Source of the DNA: Lachancea mirantina
Lineage: Eukaryota > Ascomycota > Saccharomycetes > Saccharomycetales > Saccharomycetaceae
Direction of reading: 5' to 3'
Length of the DNA stretch: 64,000 nucleotides
Assembly: GCA_900074745.1 (NCBI GenBank)
Contig: LT598469.1
Location: forward strand, 620,001-684,000
Below, piece after piece: positions 39,905-50,514 of the stretch. How positions within the stretch are numbered: the stretch's first letter is position 1; every line of letters starts with the position of its first letter. Both the position numbers and the translations under genes were made by a program. The notes under the pieces were generated by a model. That model did not search any database. It was given only the letters and a program-made list of their open reading frames with translations, and was not told where the DNA came from.

Positions 39905-41473
39905 ATGTGTAATATGCTGAAAGACAGACCTTTGAATACTGTGGGGACAGTGACGAAACGGCGTTGTAGCGTGGCTGGGTCAGAACCAATGTCAAAGAAG
40001 CGGTTGCTGAACTGTGATGCGACGATGCCGGCGACACCGCCAGCGACGCCTCCGGCGTCGCCGGCGAAAATGCCTATGGACCCGGTGAAGACGCAAGTAA
40101 GAGAACCAGTGACGGCATTGCGTGGGAAGGGCCAGAGACTTGTATTTGGTCGCGACGCGACAGTGTCACGGACAAAAGCCGCGTTACAACGGTGTTCGGA
40201 CTTGGAAACACACCAAGAAGCGTGTCTTCCCACGCGTCAGTCACAATACGACGAAGTCATGCGGTTTCTGCAGGACACAGTCGAGTCTCGTCATGGGAAC
40301 TCGCTGTACGTGACGGGGCCACCTGGAACGGGCAAGACTGCACAATTGGATCTGATATTCCGTGAAAAATTCCATGCGATACCGCTGACACAACGGCATC
40401 AACAGCATCCGGACTCGAATCTGCGTAATACTGCGTTTTTCGAAGTCTCCAAGGGTCAATATGCACCTGTGGCCGTGGTCAGCATCAATTGCATTGCGCT
40501 GAGCAACGCAGAATCCATTTTTGCCAAAATCTGTCAGTCGTTTTCGGACAGCAGTTGTGACTCAGTCCGCAGTGCGGATCAATTGTCACAATTCATGCAA
40601 CGGTACCCCAACACCACCTTCATCGTGGTACTCGATGAGCTCGACAAATTGGTCACTTCCAAAGCCCAGGATGCCTCTGCGACCAAGATCATTTTCGATC
40701 TATTCCTATTGGCAAAACGTCGCGACACGAGACTCGCACTTGTCGGCATTGCCAACAGTTTGGACATGAAAGACCGGTTTCTAGCACGTCTGAATCTACA
40801 GCAAGAACTTTTGCCCAAGACCGTCGTTTTCGCACCTTATACTGCCGACGAAATGTACGAAATCGTTATGCACAAGGTCTCAACTATCGGTGAACAACCT
40901 CTTTTCCAGCCCGTTGCGATCAAGTTCGCAGCGAAAAAGTGTTCTGGTAACACGGGTGATTTGAGACGCCTTTTCGACGTTCTAAGGTCTAGCGTCGAAC
41001 TGCTGGAACTGGACTGCATTAAAACCAATAGACAAAACTCCGAATATGATGACGGCACGGTGGCATCACCACCCAAAGTGACGCTCGCTCACGTTGCCAA
41101 AGTTTTTTCCACCGTAATGAACAGCACTTCCACCAAGGCTAGACTCGCAAGGCTCAACATGCAACAGCGGTTGGTGCTCTGTTCTTTGGTTCACAGAGAA
41201 AAATACGATATCTTCGAGACCCAATGTTCTCTTGACGATGCCTACAGTTACTATGCTAAACTACTTCAACAGAGGGATTCCATATCTCCTCTCCAGCGTA
41301 ATGAGTTTTTGGAAATCTGTAGTGCACTTGAAAGCTGTGGTGTCGTCACTATGGCTTCTGGGAGATCTAGTGGCAAAACGAAACAAGTCGTCAAACTTAT
41401 AAAATCGAACGTCGACGAAATGGAATTTAGCAGCGAAATCGGGAAACAAACGCTGCTCAAAAACCTTATTTAA
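39905..41473 (+). CDS. CDC6: replication licensing ATPase Cdc6
   Basis: A 522-residue AAA+ protein (S. cerevisiae 513). The Walker A motif GPPGTGKT is near residue 139 and the Walker B VVLDELD near 242. A sensor-2 type GDLRRLFDVLR follows, and the C-terminus is a winged helix. The unstructured N-terminus has several TP/SP sites (TPPATPPASP), likely CDK phosphorylation sites for degradation. Cdc6 loads Mcm2-7 onto ORC-bound origins in G1. A second in-frame ATG at 39914 could also serve as start. Convergent with BPH1 (91 bp between stops). Confidence 0.95.
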   Translation: MCNMLKDRPLNTVGTVTKRRCSVAGSEPMSKKRLLNCDATMPATPPATPPASPAKMPMDPVKTQVREPVTALRGKGQRLVFGRDATVSRTKAALQRCSDLETHQEACLPTRQSQYDEVMRFLQDTVESRHGNSLYVTGPPGTGKTAQLDLIFREKFHAIPLTQRHQQHPDSNLRNTAFFEVSKGQYAPVAVVSINCIALSNAESIFAKICQSFSDSSCDSVRSADQLSQFMQRYPNTTFIVVLDELDKLVTSKAQDASATKIIFDLFLLAKRRDTRLALVGIANSLDMKDRFLARLNLQQELLPKTVVFAPYTADEMYEIVMHKVSTIGEQPLFQPVAIKFAAKKCSGNTGDLRRLFDVLRSSVELLELDCIKTNRQNSEYDDGTVASPPKVTLAHVAKVFSTVMNSTSTKARLARLNMQQRLVLCSLVHREKYDIFETQCSLDDAYSYYAKLLQQRDSISPLQRNEFLEICSALESCGVVTMASGRSSGKTKQVVKLIKSNVDEMEFSSEIGKQTLLKNLI

Positions 41474-41564
41474 TCAAAATATTTGCATCTTGCATTCAAA
41501 AATGATATAGCATTTAATAGTCATTCAATTCATCTTAACGATTTACAATTCCAAATCCTCCCGA

Positions 41565-44500
41565 TTATTTCGATGTCCAGCAATTAATGGACCCTTCTTC
41601 GCTGCCAGCAGCGACTGCGCATTCGTATGTTACCGATCCAGAACCGGTTACCGATAATTCCCTTGCGACTGCTTTTATGCTTGTGATAGTATTTTTGGTA
41701 TTCAAATGCAATGTATGGATTCTATCTGCAGAAAATCCAATACCGGTGTCCGCCCTGAGCCTGTACATTGCCAAGTCTCCCGAAGCGAACCCCACTAACA
41801 CAAATTCGTCTTTTACCGCCTCGTAGCGATGTCTATCTATGTTTCCACCAGCATCGTAAACTTCGCCAAAAGCAACAGACGTGGCGGCGTCTTCTCCTAA
41901 GCTCACGTTGACGTAAGCATTACCGTTAATGTCAAATATAGTGAGCTCATTTTGGAGATTAATCACGGCAACATTGGCTGTGACGCTAGAGGGAGCAGCG
42001 TATCTGACTTCCTCTGCAAAACGTCGGATAATGTCACCACTTACCGTGTCCCATGCTAGGAGCGTTCCATTTGAATCCAGAGAAACAATAACGCTATATT
42101 CCGCAAGACGGAAAACTTGGGTTACTCGGAAGAGATGCCCGTAAAATGTTTTCACCTCTTTAAGCTCATATTCTCCACCTGTTGAATCAAGCGACCATAA
42201 CTTAATGGCACCAATTTTGTCCGCTGTTAGAATCTCAAACTCGTTCACTACCAACGCCGTCACCTTGGTTTCATGGAGACCGCTAAACACCTTTCCACCA
42301 ATTGAAAGCGATGGTCCTCTCACAGAGATATCTTCTTCCCACAATTTGGGGAAACATGGTCTCCAGGGCAAGGCTTTGATAAGGTTCAAACTCACTCTCA
42401 AAGGCTCTCGCGTCTTGTCCCTTAAAATGGGTAGTGTTGCCTCAATATGCGAGGTTGGGCGACTAGCCACCTCACACCATGCAGCAAATAAATTCTGTTG
42501 TGCCCTAATCTCATTTTTGGAGGGGTGAGGAGAGCTAAAAACTTGAAGAGGAGTCTGTCCAAAGTTATAAATAATGCCGGTTATCGCTTTTTTTTCATTT
42601 TCGTCATCAATATCATCCAAGTTGATATTGCCGGGATAACTTAACTTATTGAACACATTAACTGCCTCTTCGGCCTCCTTGTACTTCTGCTTGTATCCAA
42701 AAATCAAGTCGATCCACAAATGCAAGCTTTTGGAGACGTATGGGCTCTCCAAGGCCTCTCGATTTTTTTGAACGAAGATTTTTGGATCATTCTTGGCCCA
42801 AGGAGGAAGTACGACGTCGCCCGCCGCATCGCCACTTTGAAGCACCCCCATGTCATAATGATTTTTATTTGTCAAAAAATCCGGAAGATAGAAAAACTCG
42901 GGCATTAATTCTCGGACGTCTGTTGAATTTTCGACGGCAGCAGAGCGCCATGTACGCCCTATTGAATTGAATAATCGATCTGCGTGACCAAATTTTCCGT
43001 CTTGTAACAGGAGAAAAGAGCTCACAAACGGTTCTAGACGCATCAAATATGAAGAGACAATCATTGCGGAAGAGTAGTGGGTTCCATAATGAAAAGGAGG
43101 GGAATCACTTTGGTTCAGCATCGAAAGCATTTCATATCGCTCTACAAATTGATTCATTCGCTTCTCTGATTGTGCTCCCATAGGTTTCGAAAGATCTCTA
43201 AAAGTATTAGGATCCTCCAGATCTAAAACTTCACTATCATAGTCGGCAATGACCCAAGGGAACACCGGATACTGTGTCAAATCATTAAAGGTTCTGCCTG
43301 CCAATGTGTTGACGATCATCAAATAAAAGAAATTCGATATTTGTCCATTTTGCCATTTCTTCAAGGCATCAAACGACGACTGAGCGTCCTGCAGATTGTA
43401 AAAGACATTTACAAATTTGCTTGACAAACTCGAGGACAACAGCCCATTTTTTATTCCGATATCGTGACTTCGCAGGTCAATTTCCCTGAAAGAACTTTCT
43501 AAAAGAGGATCAATTCCAAATGCCCTACAGTCATGGCTCATCTCGCGATATACCTCGTTTCTCAAAGAGGCTGAATGAAACGTAAAGAAGCAATTTTCCC
43601 CATGTTCGAAAATTAGTTCAAGTGCAAAGTCCCTCAGCAGGAATGGGCGTTTGGTAACAAATGCCAGCTTTGACATTTCCCAACATAACATTTCGTGTTG
43701 ATGAATATTCCCGCTTTCATGGTGGTCAGGTTGATTGATAAGACTAACGGCTCCATCGCGCATGGCCTGTGATACGTCTGCCAATTCGATGATCTTATTG
43801 GAATCGGAACAAAAAAAGTAGTTTCGTATGTGATAAACGTACTTTTCACCTTTGATAAGAATACCCTCATTGACGCGCAACCCTATTACGTGGCTGCAGT
43901 TCCAAATGTGGTTGATAGAGTCATCATTTTTCAAAAGCTTCAGTATCTTCCGGTTTCTGTTATGAGGCGCTGGTCTATATGTGTCATGCCCGTTAAACTC
44001 ATGTACAATTTCGAAAGACATTATGCTGGAACGCCGCATTTGTGAGTTGTTATGAGACACAGAGTTTGAAGGAACAATACCACCCTCCCCGAGACCACAG
44101 AGAGGTCGCTCCGGTTGAACAAACGTAGGAATCAGATATTTGGGAAGCAAGCGCCGACGCATCCTGTTGATATTTTCGGAAGAATCGAGCATCCAAAGTG
44201 GTTCCTCTCCAGAACGCTCTTGTACCCATTTGCGGCCTGCCACAATGGTTCTCAATGCCAATAATTTCTCAAGTACCGAGGTCGACTGGTCCTCTCGGTC
44301 CGCAATATCGTTCAAAATTTTAGTTTCTTCAGCGCTTATGTGCTTCTGATATAAGGTGAGACTGTCTTTACGAAAGGCTTGTCGTAATTTCTGTATTCGC
44401 ATCGCTCTGTTTTCCATCTGCTGGTTCCTTAAAGTAGCGAGCTTAGCAAGTGTGCCTTTCTTTCTCTCACTTTCTCCTATCTTGTTCCTTTCTTCCCCTT

Positions 44501-47500
44501 GAGGGCAGGAACTGTTCAGATACTTCTCGAAAATTGTGTGGCAGCCCTCTTGAGTAATTAGAGAGGAAAGCTCCTCATCGCTTAATGTGATAAGAGTAGC
44601 CATATTTTGAACAAACTTCTCCCTCGCCTTCTTCTCAGTTGCAGTTGATATTTCCTCTAGAGCATCGACTCGATGTAAAGAGATAACCCTAAAACAATTC
44701 AGAATCAATGATGCATTTGAAGGATCATGATAATTGGCGCGGTGAACTAAAACTGTCAGAATGGTCGCAACACTGCTCCTGGTCAGTAGCTGGAAGGAGC
44801 TGGCGCGAGAAAAGAGGATTTCCTGGTGAAACATAAGAGACTCTAAAAACTCCTTTAGCAAATCCTCTGAAGCAGAGGAATTAGTTGCACGAAAGACCAT
44901 GCAGTTTTCAAAAACCAGCCGATTCTCTAATTTTTGCACTTTCAGACGTTCAGCACGTTTAACATCGATCGAGGACAAGCTTACGATGGTTTCACAAGCA
45001 GAAACGACACATTTGTGAGCTTTCAAGAGCAGAGGACCATTCGCTGCATCGGCTTCGCAGCAGTCGGCAGTTTTCTGCAGGAGGTGAATGAAATTGGAGA
45101 ACATGTTCGCATTCTGGTCAAAGAGAAACTCAAATGTAGGTATGAATCCATAGAGTCGCTCAACAATAGAAGGAAAAGCGCTCAGCCAAAAAACCATCTC
45201 AATATAGCCACTTACTCTGGAGGGACTCGATGGTCTTAGGTTAGTATAACCGGATTGCTTGGGTTTGACGATGCTTTCCAGGAACTCAGCAAACTGCTGT
45301 GGGGCTAAAGACATCATACCTTCAATAACACACGACGCGAGCAACTCCGAGACCTTCTGAGATGCAATTGAGTAAGTATGGCAATTTTGGGGTTTGGTCA
45401 GTGTTACATAAAGCTCAAGTAGCTTTATGAGGTAAGAAGATTTCCTGGGGTCGAAAAGAGTACATGAAGGAGTGGTTGATTGCCAAGAAGCAATAATGTC
45501 AAGGTACAAATTGGTGGATTGTGAGACGTCTTCTCGTGAGCGCCCTTTGATATCGTTAATCACTGCCCATTCAATTAAATCAACTATGAGGTAGTGATTT
45601 TCTAAAAGCGCGATTTTCTCAACACATAGAAATCTTTGCTCAAAGAACGTCAACAATGTCAGATCATCGCGATTGGATATGTCAGGGCCCAAAGAATACA
45701 TCCACAACAAACTTATAACTGATGGAAAATCGGAAACTTTAAAATTCATGAAAAATTCGTAAAGCAAAGAATATCCGTTGCTGCGCACAAAGTTCTCGCG
45801 GCCCTCAACATTCAGATGCAACATAGATAGTAGTAACTCCAAGGAGATCAAAAGAGCGTCCGGCGATTCTGTGGACTCCATGATCATGACAATGACTTTT
45901 ATAGACACGGCGCCAATAAGCTTCTCCGTGATCGTTATATCCTTCATCGCCACAAATTTCTGCAAAGCCAGTCGTGATGCCCTCAAAGCTATGAGGGCAC
46001 TTTGGAGATTGAAGTTTTCAATTTCATATAATGAAAATCTGAGCAATGAGTAGATGGACTTAGAAGAACGACTCTCGCATACAAGCGTCCCATAGAGTTC
46101 AATTAATTCTTCATTTAGCGAGTACACAAAATTCGAGACATTCCCGGAATACGCAGAGTGTTGTTGGCTCAAAAGATTGCCAAGTATGTCGTGTCGCTGC
46201 ATCAACCTCGAATTGTAAACATTGTGCTCTGAAGTGGTCATTAGCTCTATTATCTGGAAAAGAACAAATCGCATAGTCTCGATCTCGTCAGAAGAGGGGT
46301 CCGGCAAAAAATCACTTCTCCAAAGATCAAAATTCAAAATAAGATTCTTGAAAGCGTTAACGTGCTTGAGGATCGGACTTTTAGAGCTAGCAACGCTAAA
46401 CCCACAGTACTGCAAAAACAGTAACAGAAATTGAATTGATAGCGAAGTTTTCAGTTGCAGTGTTTGAGCTTTGAAAAGGTATGCGAGTGTTGAGAAACTA
46501 TATTTCTTTTCGAATTCATGTTCTATGGATGGAAATTCCAATAGAGAAAAAAGGATTTCAGTTAGGAAATGGAGTTGCGAGATGTCTGAGATGTCTATCA
46601 TATTGTCCAAAAGCCTCTCAACAATGTTTCCCGATGCAATGGCGGCAGTAAAGTCTGCACTTTTGAAACAATAACATTTTCCAATTTGTTCACCTGATTT
46701 GTACAAGTCAATTGTTGAGTCGCTGCCAATATCTTTACTTTCACACGCGACAAAGGGAGGGACCCAATCAATAACGAGCGAGTCATAGCTCAAGGACTGG
46801 AGTTCACTCCTGAAAGCACTTAAACTCGTACCAGATAATTCATTGATCGAAGAAATCTCACCGACAAGGTGGTCTCCACAGTTTTCAAGGATTGCGTCAG
46901 ACGGGCTTCTACTGCTCCATTTTCTAGTATGGTACAACCCACCAGCACTAAAGAATCGAATTACAGGTTCAGGGAGAACTTCTGTCCACAACCACAGCTT
47001 AAAGATCTTGAACGAACAAATCCCTGAGCCAATTGTAACTGAATTATGAGCCCTCAAGGTAAGAGACGATATAAAGAGAGTGTCTACTGGTACCCCATCG
47101 ACCAGAAAACTTATGCTTTCGGTTCCAATAACGAAAGACACGCAGTAAAGAATATCCGTGAAAAATTCGTATGATTCGAACACGCCTAAGACACAGTCGT
47201 CATTTGAGAGACACAACTTTGATTCTCTTATTTCCAAATGTAGCCTTCCATCGATGGATAAGAGTCTATTCGATGTCAGGGAGTTAAGCGATATCCAAGC
47301 TAATAACGTCACTTCTCCGCGTCGCTCTTCGAGCGGAATATGGAGCCAATAATTCTCAAGAGAGAAAAAGCTGTGATAGCGCTGGTCGCGGAGTAGAACG
47401 GCCAGCGAATGCAGAATTTTGAGACGATACATCTCCTTTTCAACGGGGCTGATAACGCAGCGAATAAAGTCGCTTGCTTCGCAATGCACCGATAACATTT

Positions 47501-47975
47501 GGACAAAAATCTCGGACGCAATTTGTCGAATAGATTCGTTCCGCTCATGCTCTATGTAGTTCCACAGGAAAACCTTTATATCCCTCGCTCGAGCCAATTT
47601 TTGGCGATTAACAAACGAGGCCTGCAAAAGACTCAAAATCAAGGTAAATGCAATGCCAATTTCTCTATAGCAGTGTTTGTTCGACAACTCAAACAGCTCG
47701 TACCACAGTTCGGGGTCCAGATTCTCGAAATTATCCTCTGTTTCCCTTACGTCAATATTTCTTGTCACCAGTTGTTCGTGCACATATTCGGCCAAACACG
47801 AGTTGAATCTTTCAGACTGCTCCTGCTCTTCTGTTGAAAAGTTGGAAAACATTGTAATGAACATTTTGATGGCGCTAAAATCCTCATCTGCCCCGTCGAA
47901 TGATTCGGCGTCATTATCTTTCAGTGTGACAATCTGGGCCAGTAAAGTGGCCAATTCTTCGCGAACGGCGGTCAT
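41565..47975 (-). CDS. BPH1: BEACH-domain protein Bph1
   Basis: A 2136-residue protein (S. cerevisiae 2167), the largest in the window. After a long helical region, a PH-like domain lies near residues 1390-1500. The BEACH domain follows at about 1535-1800, with FYLMIVNTLAGRTFNDLTQYPVFPW at its start. WD40 repeats fill the last 250 residues. Bph1 is the yeast homologue of the Chediak-Higashi protein LYST and is associated with vacuolar sorting, acetic-acid sensitivity and cell-wall organisation. The start is an ATG. It is convergent with CDC6 and in tandem with SOP4. Confidence 0.93.
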   Translation of the reverse strand: MTAVREELATLLAQIVTLKDNDAESFDGADEDFSAIKMFITMFSNFSTEEQEQSERFNSCLAEYVHEQLVTRNIDVRETEDNFENLDPELWYELFELSNKHCYREIGIAFTLILSLLQASFVNRQKLARARDIKVFLWNYIEHERNESIRQIASEIFVQMLSVHCEASDFIRCVISPVEKEMYRLKILHSLAVLLRDQRYHSFFSLENYWLHIPLEERRGEVTLLAWISLNSLTSNRLLSIDGRLHLEIRESKLCLSNDDCVLGVFESYEFFTDILYCVSFVIGTESISFLVDGVPVDTLFISSLTLRAHNSVTIGSGICSFKIFKLWLWTEVLPEPVIRFFSAGGLYHTRKWSSRSPSDAILENCGDHLVGEISSINELSGTSLSAFRSELQSLSYDSLVIDWVPPFVACESKDIGSDSTIDLYKSGEQIGKCYCFKSADFTAAIASGNIVERLLDNMIDISDISQLHFLTEILFSLLEFPSIEHEFEKKYSFSTLAYLFKAQTLQLKTSLSIQFLLLFLQYCGFSVASSKSPILKHVNAFKNLILNFDLWRSDFLPDPSSDEIETMRFVLFQIIELMTTSEHNVYNSRLMQRHDILGNLLSQQHSAYSGNVSNFVYSLNEELIELYGTLVCESRSSKSIYSLLRFSLYEIENFNLQSALIALRASRLALQKFVAMKDITITEKLIGAVSIKVIVMIMESTESPDALLISLELLLSMLHLNVEGRENFVRSNGYSLLYEFFMNFKVSDFPSVISLLWMYSLGPDISNRDDLTLLTFFEQRFLCVEKIALLENHYLIVDLIEWAVINDIKGRSREDVSQSTNLYLDIIASWQSTTPSCTLFDPRKSSYLIKLLELYVTLTKPQNCHTYSIASQKVSELLASCVIEGMMSLAPQQFAEFLESIVKPKQSGYTNLRPSSPSRVSGYIEMVFWLSAFPSIVERLYGFIPTFEFLFDQNANMFSNFIHLLQKTADCCEADAANGPLLLKAHKCVVSACETIVSLSSIDVKRAERLKVQKLENRLVFENCMVFRATNSSASEDLLKEFLESLMFHQEILFSRASSFQLLTRSSVATILTVLVHRANYHDPSNASLILNCFRVISLHRVDALEEISTATEKKAREKFVQNMATLITLSDEELSSLITQEGCHTIFEKYLNSSCPQGEERNKIGESERKKGTLAKLATLRNQQMENRAMRIQKLRQAFRKDSLTLYQKHISAEETKILNDIADREDQSTSVLEKLLALRTIVAGRKWVQERSGEEPLWMLDSSENINRMRRRLLPKYLIPTFVQPERPLCGLGEGGIVPSNSVSHNNSQMRRSSIMSFEIVHEFNGHDTYRPAPHNRNRKILKLLKNDDSINHIWNCSHVIGLRVNEGILIKGEKYVYHIRNYFFCSDSNKIIELADVSQAMRDGAVSLINQPDHHESGNIHQHEMLCWEMSKLAFVTKRPFLLRDFALELIFEHGENCFFTFHSASLRNEVYREMSHDCRAFGIDPLLESSFREIDLRSHDIGIKNGLLSSSLSSKFVNVFYNLQDAQSSFDALKKWQNGQISNFFYLMIVNTLAGRTFNDLTQYPVFPWVIADYDSEVLDLEDPNTFRDLSKPMGAQSEKRMNQFVERYEMLSMLNQSDSPPFHYGTHYSSAMIVSSYLMRLEPFVSSFLLLQDGKFGHADRLFNSIGRTWRSAAVENSTDVRELMPEFFYLPDFLTNKNHYDMGVLQSGDAAGDVVLPPWAKNDPKIFVQKNREALESPYVSKSLHLWIDLIFGYKQKYKEAEEAVNVFNKLSYPGNINLDDIDDENEKKAITGIIYNFGQTPLQVFSSPHPSKNEIRAQQNLFAAWCEVASRPTSHIEATLPILRDKTREPLRVSLNLIKALPWRPCFPKLWEEDISVRGPSLSIGGKVFSGLHETKVTALVVNEFEILTADKIGAIKLWSLDSTGGEYELKEVKTFYGHLFRVTQVFRLAEYSVIVSLDSNGTLLAWDTVSGDIIRRFAEEVRYAAPSSVTANVAVINLQNELTIFDINGNAYVNVSLGEDAATSVAFGEVYDAGGNIDRHRYEAVKDEFVLVGFASGDLAMYRLRADTGIGFSADRIHTLHLNTKNTITSIKAVARELSVTGSGSVTYECAVAAGSEEGSINCWTSK

Positions 47976-48201
47976 CGCGAAGTAGTGACTGTGCAGAACG
48001 CCCCAAGCCAGGGCTTATTCGAATTAGCCAAATCGTTAATCAGCTTGTGTGACTCAGATGGTATACAAGCCATTGAAGTACTATGGTTTAATGATGCTCC
48101 AGAGATATAGCGATGTCAAAAAGTCAGAATTCGTGAATAATTACATTCAACGAATAACAGCTCTAAGCACCACGATGCCATACTATGCCTCTTCTAACTA
48201 T

Positions 48202-48930
48202 TTATTTCTGCTTTGACTCTTTGCCAATTATTTCGCTTGCCGCCGGATTCTCTGCGTGGTGCCCTTTTTGTTGGTTCACTTTTTGTTCACGTATGGCCTT
48301 AGCCGTCTCGGGGTCCAATTTTTCCAAGACAACCGGGAACAGAAGCAGCATGATCACGGTTATGACCGCGGCCAGCTTGTATTTGGAGTTTACTATGCTA
48401 GCCAAAGGTCCCTTTTGGAAAATGCCTTGGTTTCTTGTTTCGACGTAAAGACGCAGCGGAGCGCTGTTCACCGTGGAAATAACGATCGCGGGCGACGCGG
48501 GAATTTCTTCCAGTTTCTCAGGGTGGAGTATGTCTGGGGAGGGGAAATTTTGCCTGCCAAAAATGTTTTTGTATGCTCGGATCGTTGGTGGCGCGTCTAA
48601 GTCGCTCGAAGGTCTCACTTCAACCAAAATCCGGTTAGGCTTCAAGTTGAAATCCAGAGAAAGCGAGTGTAATGCGAAATAAGTTGCAGTGTCAGCATCG
48701 TCGCTTACGGGAACGTCAGTAAACTCAAAGGTGCCAGCTTCATCCTGAATTTTCGCGCGCGCATGGTAGAGCTTATCGGTTACGTTTCCGACTTGATAGA
48801 GACTAAAATACGACCTTAACACCTCACGTTGACTGATGTTGTAACCGCCCAAATCTAGCCTTCCGCGAATGACTGCTGCTTGGGCTCCAACGAATGCCCA
48901 CAATAGCAACACAAGAGTTGATACAAACAT
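48202..48930 (-). CDS. SOP4: ER membrane protein Sop4 (Emc7-type)
   Basis: A 242-residue type I membrane protein (S. cerevisiae 234). With the ATG at 48930 the protein opens directly with a signal peptide, MFVSTLVLLLWAFVGAQA. The longer open frame starts 14 codons upstream at a TTG and would bury that signal. A lumenal beta-rich domain (IRGRLDLGGYNIS) follows. A single membrane segment lies near residues 193-211 (ITVIMLLLFPVVL), then a basic cytosolic tail. Sop4 is a subunit of the ER membrane complex and was found as a suppressor of a Pma1 trafficking mutant. Confidence 0.9.
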   Translation of the reverse strand: MFVSTLVLLLWAFVGAQAAVIRGRLDLGGYNISQREVLRSYFSLYQVGNVTDKLYHARAKIQDEAGTFEFTDVPVSDDADTATYFALHSLSLDFNLKPNRILVEVRPSSDLDAPPTIRAYKNIFGRQNFPSPDILHPEKLEEIPASPAIVISTVNSAPLRLYVETRNQGIFQKGPLASIVNSKYKLAAVITVIMLLLFPVVLEKLDPETAKAIREQKVNQQKGHHAENPAASEIIGKESKQK

Positions 48931-49782
48931 TGGTTCCAGCCCTCGAACGGAGAAAGTCTCATGAGCTTCCAATTTTCCACCAAGAAGCTCACTTGTCCAC
49001 CTTAATTGGATATTGATCTGCCAGAGTTACCCGGATTCACTTTTTCGATTGAGTATATAAGGAGCCGGATCGTGAACGGGTAGGCTTGGTAGGCTTCAGA
49101 CGAGAAAATCATTGTACATTTCAAAGAACGGGTATTATTGTAGTGGATTTGTGACTCTCCAGACAACATTCTCTCTACAACCCGATTCGAGAATAATTGT
49201 GATGGCTTGGAGGTAATAATGGGTGCGTAAACGTTTATCTGCCGGCGTTCATGTACTTCAGGATATCACACACTAGTGTAAGATGGTCGTCGCCAATGAC
49301 GGTTTGTATATAGTTCACGGGCATGCCGTCGCGCGTCCATGCCTCGTAGTTCAGTGGTTTGCGCAAGAATGGGAACGGGAAGCCTTGCTCCTTTAGATGA
49401 GTATGAAAGTCACTGCTTTGTCTTGAAGTATCTCAACTGCTTAGAGCGACTTTAACAGGGCTTTCATACGTTCAACATGACTATCATATCTTTGACTGCT
49501 TTTTGGAAATGTATGGGTTAAAACAGAAAGGTTTTGCAAAATGTAAACCCATACACGTTTCCAAAGTCGTTAATTTTACGATTCGGAACCGGGAAAAGTC
49601 TAATTAGGAAGAATCGTTTCGTAGATGAAGACAGACTCAACTTTTTGCTGGCGAGATCTCCATCCACCAGGGCCGGGTACGGCCCTGGCATGGATGCTGC
49701 CCTGCAGCATCAAGAAAAGAATTATCAAGCTTTGACATTCACCATCGCTTGGAAGGTTTTGAACCAAGAATAATCATCAAGA
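48931..49782. promoter_or_regulatory. SOP4/RPS14 intergenic with Reb1-, TATA- and paired Rap1-type sites
   Basis: TTACCCG (Reb1-type) is at 49027-49033 and TATATAAGG at 49054-49062. Two Rap1-type sites face each other: TGTATGGGTT at 49510-49519 and AACCCATACA at 49546-49555, about 230-270 bp upstream of the RPS14 ATG. Paired Rap1 sites are the hallmark of yeast ribosomal-protein promoters. Between these clusters a minus-strand open frame and H/ACA-like RNA features are seen (see below and findings). Confidence 0.65.
49235..49396 (-). CDS. unidentified small open frame, possibly a 3' exon
   Basis: About 53 codons on the minus strand ending in TAA, including GFPFPFLRKPLNYEAW and VIGDDHLTLVCDILKYM. 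Third positions are strongly G/C, with regular use of TTC, AAC, GAC and GGC, unlike the AT-rich surroundings, so it looks translated. No ATG begins it: the frame is open up to about 49432, where a TGA stands. A spliced gene with a small 5' exon near the Rap1 sites is possible (an ATGTTGAAC followed by GTATGA is at about 49468-49482 on the minus strand) but no TACTAAC was found. A pseudogene is the alternative. I do not recognise the protein. Confidence 0.35.
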   Translation of the reverse strand, partial: LKEQGFPFPFLRKPLNYEAWTRDGMPVNYIQTVIGDDHLTLVCDILKYMNAGR

Positions 49783-50514
49783 ATGGCTAAAGGTATGTCA
49801 AGGGGTGGTATCCTGTTTAAAACCGTTTAGTTGTTCTGAGAACGCTTGATTAAGCTTTGAAATGCGCGTGTAGCGTAGTTCAGTGTGCGATCATTGGGCG
49901 AGAACTCGCCCGGGTGCGATGAGTCTCGACCATGTGCACGGTCCTCTGCGAACAGCACTGGGAACAACACAGGAAAACAAGCAGTCGCGTTTTTCTTCTT
50001 CTCGCGGTGCGGAGATCTTCGAGACAGCGATTTCACCGGGGCAAACTAGGCGGTCTTGAGCTGGCTTCAAAGCTCGACAAGTATTCAAATTACTAACTCT
50101 TCGATTGTAGTCGTCCAGTCCCGTGATGCTTCCCAAGTCTTTGGCGTTGCTAGAATCTACGCTTCTTTCAACGACACTTTCGTCCATGTGACCGACTTGT
50201 CTGGTAAGGAAACCATTTCCAGAGTCACCGGTGGTATGAAGGTCAAGGCCGACAGAGACGAGTCTTCTCCTTACGCTGCCATGTTGGCTGCCCAGGACGT
50301 TGCTGCCAAATGCAAGGAAGTCGGTATCACCGCCGTCCACGTCAAGATCAGAGGTACCGGTGGTACCAGAACCAAGACTCCAGGTCCAGGTGGTCAAGCT
50401 GCTTTGAGAGCTTTGGCCAGATCTGGCTTGAGAATTGGCCGTATCGAAGACGTTACCCCAGTTCCATCCGACTCTACCAGAAAGAAGGGTGGTAGAAGAG
50501 GTAGAAGACTGTGA
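49783..50514 (+). CDS. RPS14: 40S ribosomal protein uS11 (Rps14), two exons
   Basis: Exon 1 is 49783-49792 (ATG GCT AAA G). The intron 49793-50110 has donor GTATGT, branch TACTAAC at 50090-50096 and acceptor TAG. Exon 2 is 50111-50514. The product is 137 residues, the same as yeast Rps14, with [20 protein letters not shown] and the basic end [10 protein letters not shown]. uS11 sits in the platform of the small subunit near the mRNA exit. S. cerevisiae has two copies, RPS14A on III and RPS14B on X, both with introns; the RPS14B intron takes part in autoregulation. Paired Rap1 sites lie upstream. Convergent with RPS22. Confidence 0.97.

Noticed and set aside
39432-40037. 201-codon minus-strand frame between SNT1 and CDC6
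   Set aside because: It overlaps the CDC6 coding start and the MCB-bearing promoter, has no recognisable domain, and its composition follows from the opposite strand.
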